Shown one piece after another: positions 6,116-7,977 of a stretch of 7,977 nt of DNA. The position numbers were made by a program, and so were the translations under genes. The notes beneath the pieces are model-generated. The model did no database searches, was not told the DNA's origin, and saw nothing but the letters and a program-made list of their open reading frames with translations. The stretch is from Nitrospirota bacterium (GTDB taxonomy: Bacteria > Nitrospirota > Nitrospiria > Nitrospirales > UBA8639): assembly GCA_003235785.1 (NCBI GenBank), contig QJYE01000010.1:1-7977 (forward strand), written 5' to 3'. Each line of letters begins with the position of its first letter. Positions within the stretch are counted from its first letter, which is position 1.

Positions 6116-6847
6116 TTAACCCGTTGTTTCCAATAGCTCATTCACCATATTACAAATGTAGGTGCGATTAGAAAGAATCTCTTGCATACCTCGTAACACA
6201 GATTTTTTTTGTTCGTGGATTTCACCTTGATCGGTTTTTACGTTTTGCAATTGATCCCATTCTTGGTATTTCGCACGCAACAACTTTTCCATTTCAGCTT
6301 GACGATCTTCAAGATGCTCACGCTCGCGTTGGAGTTTTTGTCTCAATTCGTCCCGTTCAGGCGAATCCTGTTCAGACACAAGACCACGGAAGGTCTCCAT
6401 ATCTTCTTGTAACTCCAGTATTTCTTCAAACAGATCAGCCGGCGGATTGGAACGAATATCTTTAACAGCCCCTGCCTCCAAACGAATAAGATATTCGACC
6501 CTTTGAATGGGATCCTTCAGCGTTCGATAGGCGGAATTGAGGAAGGCCGAATTCCCCAAACTAATCATTTTTTCCGATTCATCTTTGGTGGAATAAAAAT
6601 CGGGATGAAACGTGCGGCTCAATTCATGATAGGTCCGCTCTAATTCTTGCTCATCAATGTTCAGTAATCGAGGTAATTTGAAACAGGCGAAATAATCCAG
6701 TTCCTTGGACAGAGGCTGAACTTTCACACATTGGCCACAAAGATATTCCCCGGTCACCTCAGATTGACAATGCCAACACATGCTGCGTGCCATCGGCAGC
6801 TCACGTGAGCCAGCTAGGGTTTCATGATGGTGGCGATGAGTAGTCAT
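6116..6847 (-). CDS. hscB: J-domain co-chaperone HscB with N-terminal four-cysteine domain
   Basis: This encodes a 243-residue J-protein that delivers IscU to HscA and stimulates its ATPase. It starts with a His-rich stretch (HRHHH, 4-8) and a two-pair cysteine motif, CWHC (24-27) and CGQC (37-40), which should bind zinc. The J domain (about 50-120) begins with LDYFACFKLP and has the essential HPD at 81-83 in FHPDFY. The C-terminal helical domain carries the IscU-binding-type segment FEEILELQEDME (140-151). A charged region follows (about 160-212) that is longer than in E. coli HscB (171 residues), probably as extended helices. I chose the ATG at 6847 because AGAGGA lies 10 nt upstream. Starts at 6877 and 6892 are in frame but fall in an intergenic hairpin and lack a good ribosome site; a start at 6781 or 6793 would still keep all four cysteines. 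Confidence 0.93.
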   Translation of the reverse strand: MTTHRHHHETLAGSRELPMARSMCWHCQSEVTGEYLCGQCVKVQPLSKELDYFACFKLPRLLNIDEQELERTYHELSRTFHPDFYSTKDESEKMISLGNSAFLNSAYRTLKDPIQRVEYLIRLEAGAVKDIRSNPPADLFEEILELQEDMETFRGLVSEQDSPERDELRQKLQREREHLEDRQAEMEKLLRAKYQEWDQLQNVKTDQGEIHEQKKSVLRGMQEILSNRTYICNMVNELLETTG

Positions 6848-6869
6848 GAGTGATCTATCCTCTGACAGC

Positions 6870-6898
6870 TCGGGCATGGCTAACTTCACCATGCCCGA
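6870..6898 (-). other. Perfect hairpin between iscA and hscB
   Basis: TCGGGCATGG (6870-6879) and CCATGCCCGA (6889-6898) are perfect reverse complements around a 9-nt loop. In the operon mRNA this stable stem lies in the 82-nt gap after iscA and ends 6 nt before the hscB ribosome binding site (6858-6863). No T-run follows on the minus strand, so it is not a standard terminator. It could protect the iscSUA part of the message from 3' decay, mark a processing site, or modulate hscB translation. Its perfect symmetry also argues that hscB starts downstream of it. Confidence 0.6.
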
Positions 6899-6929
6899 TC
6901 AACTGCGTACCTATCTGAATAATCGTTGG

Positions 6930-7283
6930 TTAGGCTGAGAACGACTCCCCGCATCCACAGGTTTTGGACGCGTTGGGATTGATAAACTTAAAGGCGCCGC
7001 TCACCATATCCTTTTGGTAATCCAAGGTCATCCCCTGGAGATAAATGGCACTTTTCATATCGACAATGACCTTCACGCCATTGACCTCAGTAACCGTGTC
7101 GAACTCTCCAATTTTTTCATCGAAATTGACCGTATAGCTTAACCCTGAACAGCCGCCGCCTTTGACCCCAAGTCGCAACCCACCTTCGGTGATGCCCTGA
7201 AGATCCAACAACCGCTTGACCTCTTTCAACGCGGCATCGGTCATTGTGACGATCGCTGTGTTATCGGCTTCTTGTGTTTCCAT
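6930..7283 (-). CDS. iscA: A-type Fe-S carrier protein IscA
   Basis: This encodes a 117-residue HesB/IscA family protein that receives Fe-S clusters or iron and passes them to target proteins. The three ligand cysteines are all present: Cys45 in KGGGCSGLSY, and Cys109 and Cys111 in TCGCGESFSA at the C-terminus. The core has the family pattern VTMTDAALKEVKRLL, LRLGVKGGGCSGL and FKFINPNASKTCGCG. The ATG at 7283 has AGGAG 8 nt upstream. An in-frame ATG at 7313 lies only 3 nt after the iscU stop, has no properly spaced ribosome site, and would add ten residues. It lies 33 nt after iscU. On sequence alone IscA, ErpA and SufA are hard to tell apart; the operon position decides for IscA. Confidence 0.94.
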   Translation of the reverse strand: METQEADNTAIVTMTDAALKEVKRLLDLQGITEGGLRLGVKGGGCSGLSYTVNFDEKIGEFDTVTEVNGVKVIVDMKSAIYLQGMTLDYQKDMVSGAFKFINPNASKTCGCGESFSA

Positions 7284-7316
7284 TGCAGACTCTCCTATCG
7301 AAACGCTCTTCATGCC

Positions 7317-7733
7317 TTAAGATGATGCTGCGGCTTCTTCTACTTTCGACTTTTTCTCTTCAGCTTTTTTCTGGTAATCCCCCAATGCCGCTTTAATGGC
7401 ATCTTCGGCTAATACCGAACAGTGAATCTTCACGGGAGGAAGATTTAATTCTTCAACAATATCGGTATTCTTGATTTTGTGGGCTTCTGAAACGGATTTC
7501 CCTTTTAACCATTCGGTCGCTAAGCTTGAACTGGCAATCGCCGAACCACAACCAAATGTTTTAAACTTCGCATCCACAATCGTGTCGTTCTCGACTTTGA
7601 TTTGGAGTTTCATCACGTCTCCACATTCCGGCGCGCCGACGATACCGGTCCCCACTCCATCATCATCTTTTTTAAACGACCCCACGTTGCGGGGATTGTT
7701 GTAATGATCAATCACTTTTTCACTATAGGCCAT
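7317..7733 (-). CDS. iscU: Fe-S cluster scaffold protein IscU
   Basis: This encodes a 138-residue scaffold on which [2Fe-2S] clusters are built from IscS-derived sulfur. It opens with MAYSEKVIDHYNNPRNVGSF, typical of IscU. The cluster ligands are visible: Cys37 and Asp39 in APECGDVM, Cys62 in FGCGSAIASSS, and His104-Cys105 in KIHCS. LPPVK (98-102) is the known HscA recognition peptide, and both chaperones are encoded just downstream. This places it with ISC-type rather than SufU or NifU scaffolds. After the core, a Lys/Glu/Ala-rich tail (about 121-138) extends beyond the usual end. The ATG at 7733 has an excellent AAGGAGGA 7 nt upstream. It lies 51 nt after iscS. Confidence 0.97.
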   Translation of the reverse strand: MAYSEKVIDHYNNPRNVGSFKKDDDGVGTGIVGAPECGDVMKLQIKVENDTIVDAKFKTFGCGSAIASSSLATEWLKGKSVSEAHKIKNTDIVEELNLPPVKIHCSVLAEDAIKAALGDYQKKAEEKKSKVEEAAASS

Positions 7734-7784
7734 GGCTCATTCCTCCTTCTGATATGTAAAGATAAGACGATTCTTAGTACCAGA

Positions 7785-7977
7785 TTAATGTGCAGCCCAC
7801 TGTACATTTTTCAAGTCAACACCCTCTTTGGCCATCTCATACAACGGTGACATTTCTCGAAGGTGCGTCACCGCTTTGAGCATACGGTCAATCGTATATT
7901 CAATTTCCTCATCAGTCGTAAACCGGCCCAGGCCGAACCGAATAGAAGAATGGGCCAAATCCGACCCCACACCCAAA
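7785..7977 (-). CDS. iscS: Cysteine desulfurase IscS, C-terminal end (partial)
   Basis: The last 63 residues of a gene that enters from the right edge of the window. The sequence DLAHSSIRFGLGRFTTDEEI, followed by REMSPLYEMAKEGVDLKN and ending WAAH, closely matches the C-terminus of group I cysteine desulfurases, whose E. coli form ends in a similar SPLWEM...VDL...W.HH pattern. IscS is a PLP enzyme that takes sulfur from cysteine and hands it as persulfide to IscU. The PLP lysine and the active-site cysteine loop lie outside the window, so catalytic integrity cannot be judged. The terminal segment seen here is the part known to contact IscU. The first visible TTG codon is an internal leucine, not a start. 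It is the most upstream isc gene seen; whether iscR precedes it is unknown. Confidence 0.95.
   Translation of the reverse strand, partial: LGVGSDLAHSSIRFGLGRFTTDEEIEYTIDRMLKAVTHLREMSPLYEMAKEGVDLKNVQWAAH

Noticed and set aside
5539..6171. A 210-codon open frame on the plus strand, opposite the start of hscA
   Set aside because: It runs antisense to the well supported Hsp70 coding sequence, has no recognisable domain, and looks like a by-product of hscA codon use.
6848..6892. Upstream starts for hscB at 6877 and 6892
   Set aside because: Both lie in the perfect intergenic hairpin and lack a good ribosome site; 6847 has AGAGGA.
7284..7313. Upstream start for iscA at 7313
   Set aside because: It starts 3 nt after the iscU stop with no well spaced ribosome site; 7283 has AGGAG at 8 nt.

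Overview
The window is ordinary bacterial chromosome. It carries the 3' end of iscS and then iscU, iscA, hscB, hscA and iscX on the minus strand (7977 down to 4004), a convergent class A penicillin-binding protein of the PBP1A type on the plus strand (1524-3923), and a minus-strand peroxiredoxin plus thioredoxin-like pair (1231 down to 328). The first 327 bases are non-coding and hold a palindromic repeat. Codon use looks even across the genes, and I see no transposase, integrase, phage gene, CRISPR array, tRNA or rRNA. The proteins suggest a Gram-negative-type bacterium. A Nitrospirota (Nitrospira-like) source is my guess from overall gene flavour and order; the window holds no phylogenetic marker that proves it.

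Right part (4004-7977): six closely spaced co-directional genes form an ISC iron-sulfur cluster operon. IscS is the cysteine desulfurase and sulfur donor, IscU the scaffold, IscA the A-type carrier, HscB and HscA the J-protein/Hsp70 pair that releases the cluster from IscU, and IscX a small acidic regulator. IscU keeps the LPPVK peptide that HscA recognises. The ferredoxin gene usually found between hscA and iscX in proteobacterial operons is absent. HscB carries an extra N-terminal four-cysteine domain like that of mitochondrial HSC20, a lengthened charged helical region and, with the chosen start, a His-rich N-terminus. A perfect 10-bp hairpin sits between iscA and hscB.

Middle part (1232-3923): the PBP1A gene has all the expected transglycosylase and transpeptidase motifs. 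It ends 80 bp from the end of iscX, tail to tail. Its upstream region (1232-1523) is shared with the divergent peroxiredoxin and includes a 10-bp palindrome.

Left part (1-1231): a single-domain peroxiredoxin is followed by a clear rho-independent terminator, and then by a thioredoxin-fold protein with a CEPC active site whose ribosome binding site starts only 17 nt after the terminator's T-tract. The two proteins could act as a peroxidase and its reductant, but that is inference. The leftmost 327 bp hold a palindrome resembling a widespread repeat family, enclosed by a second, outer inverted repeat.

I found no convincing new multi-gene system. The points most worth a second look are the zinc-finger HscB, the missing ferredoxin, the terminator placed in front of the thioredoxin-like gene, and the nested inverted repeat at 37-217.
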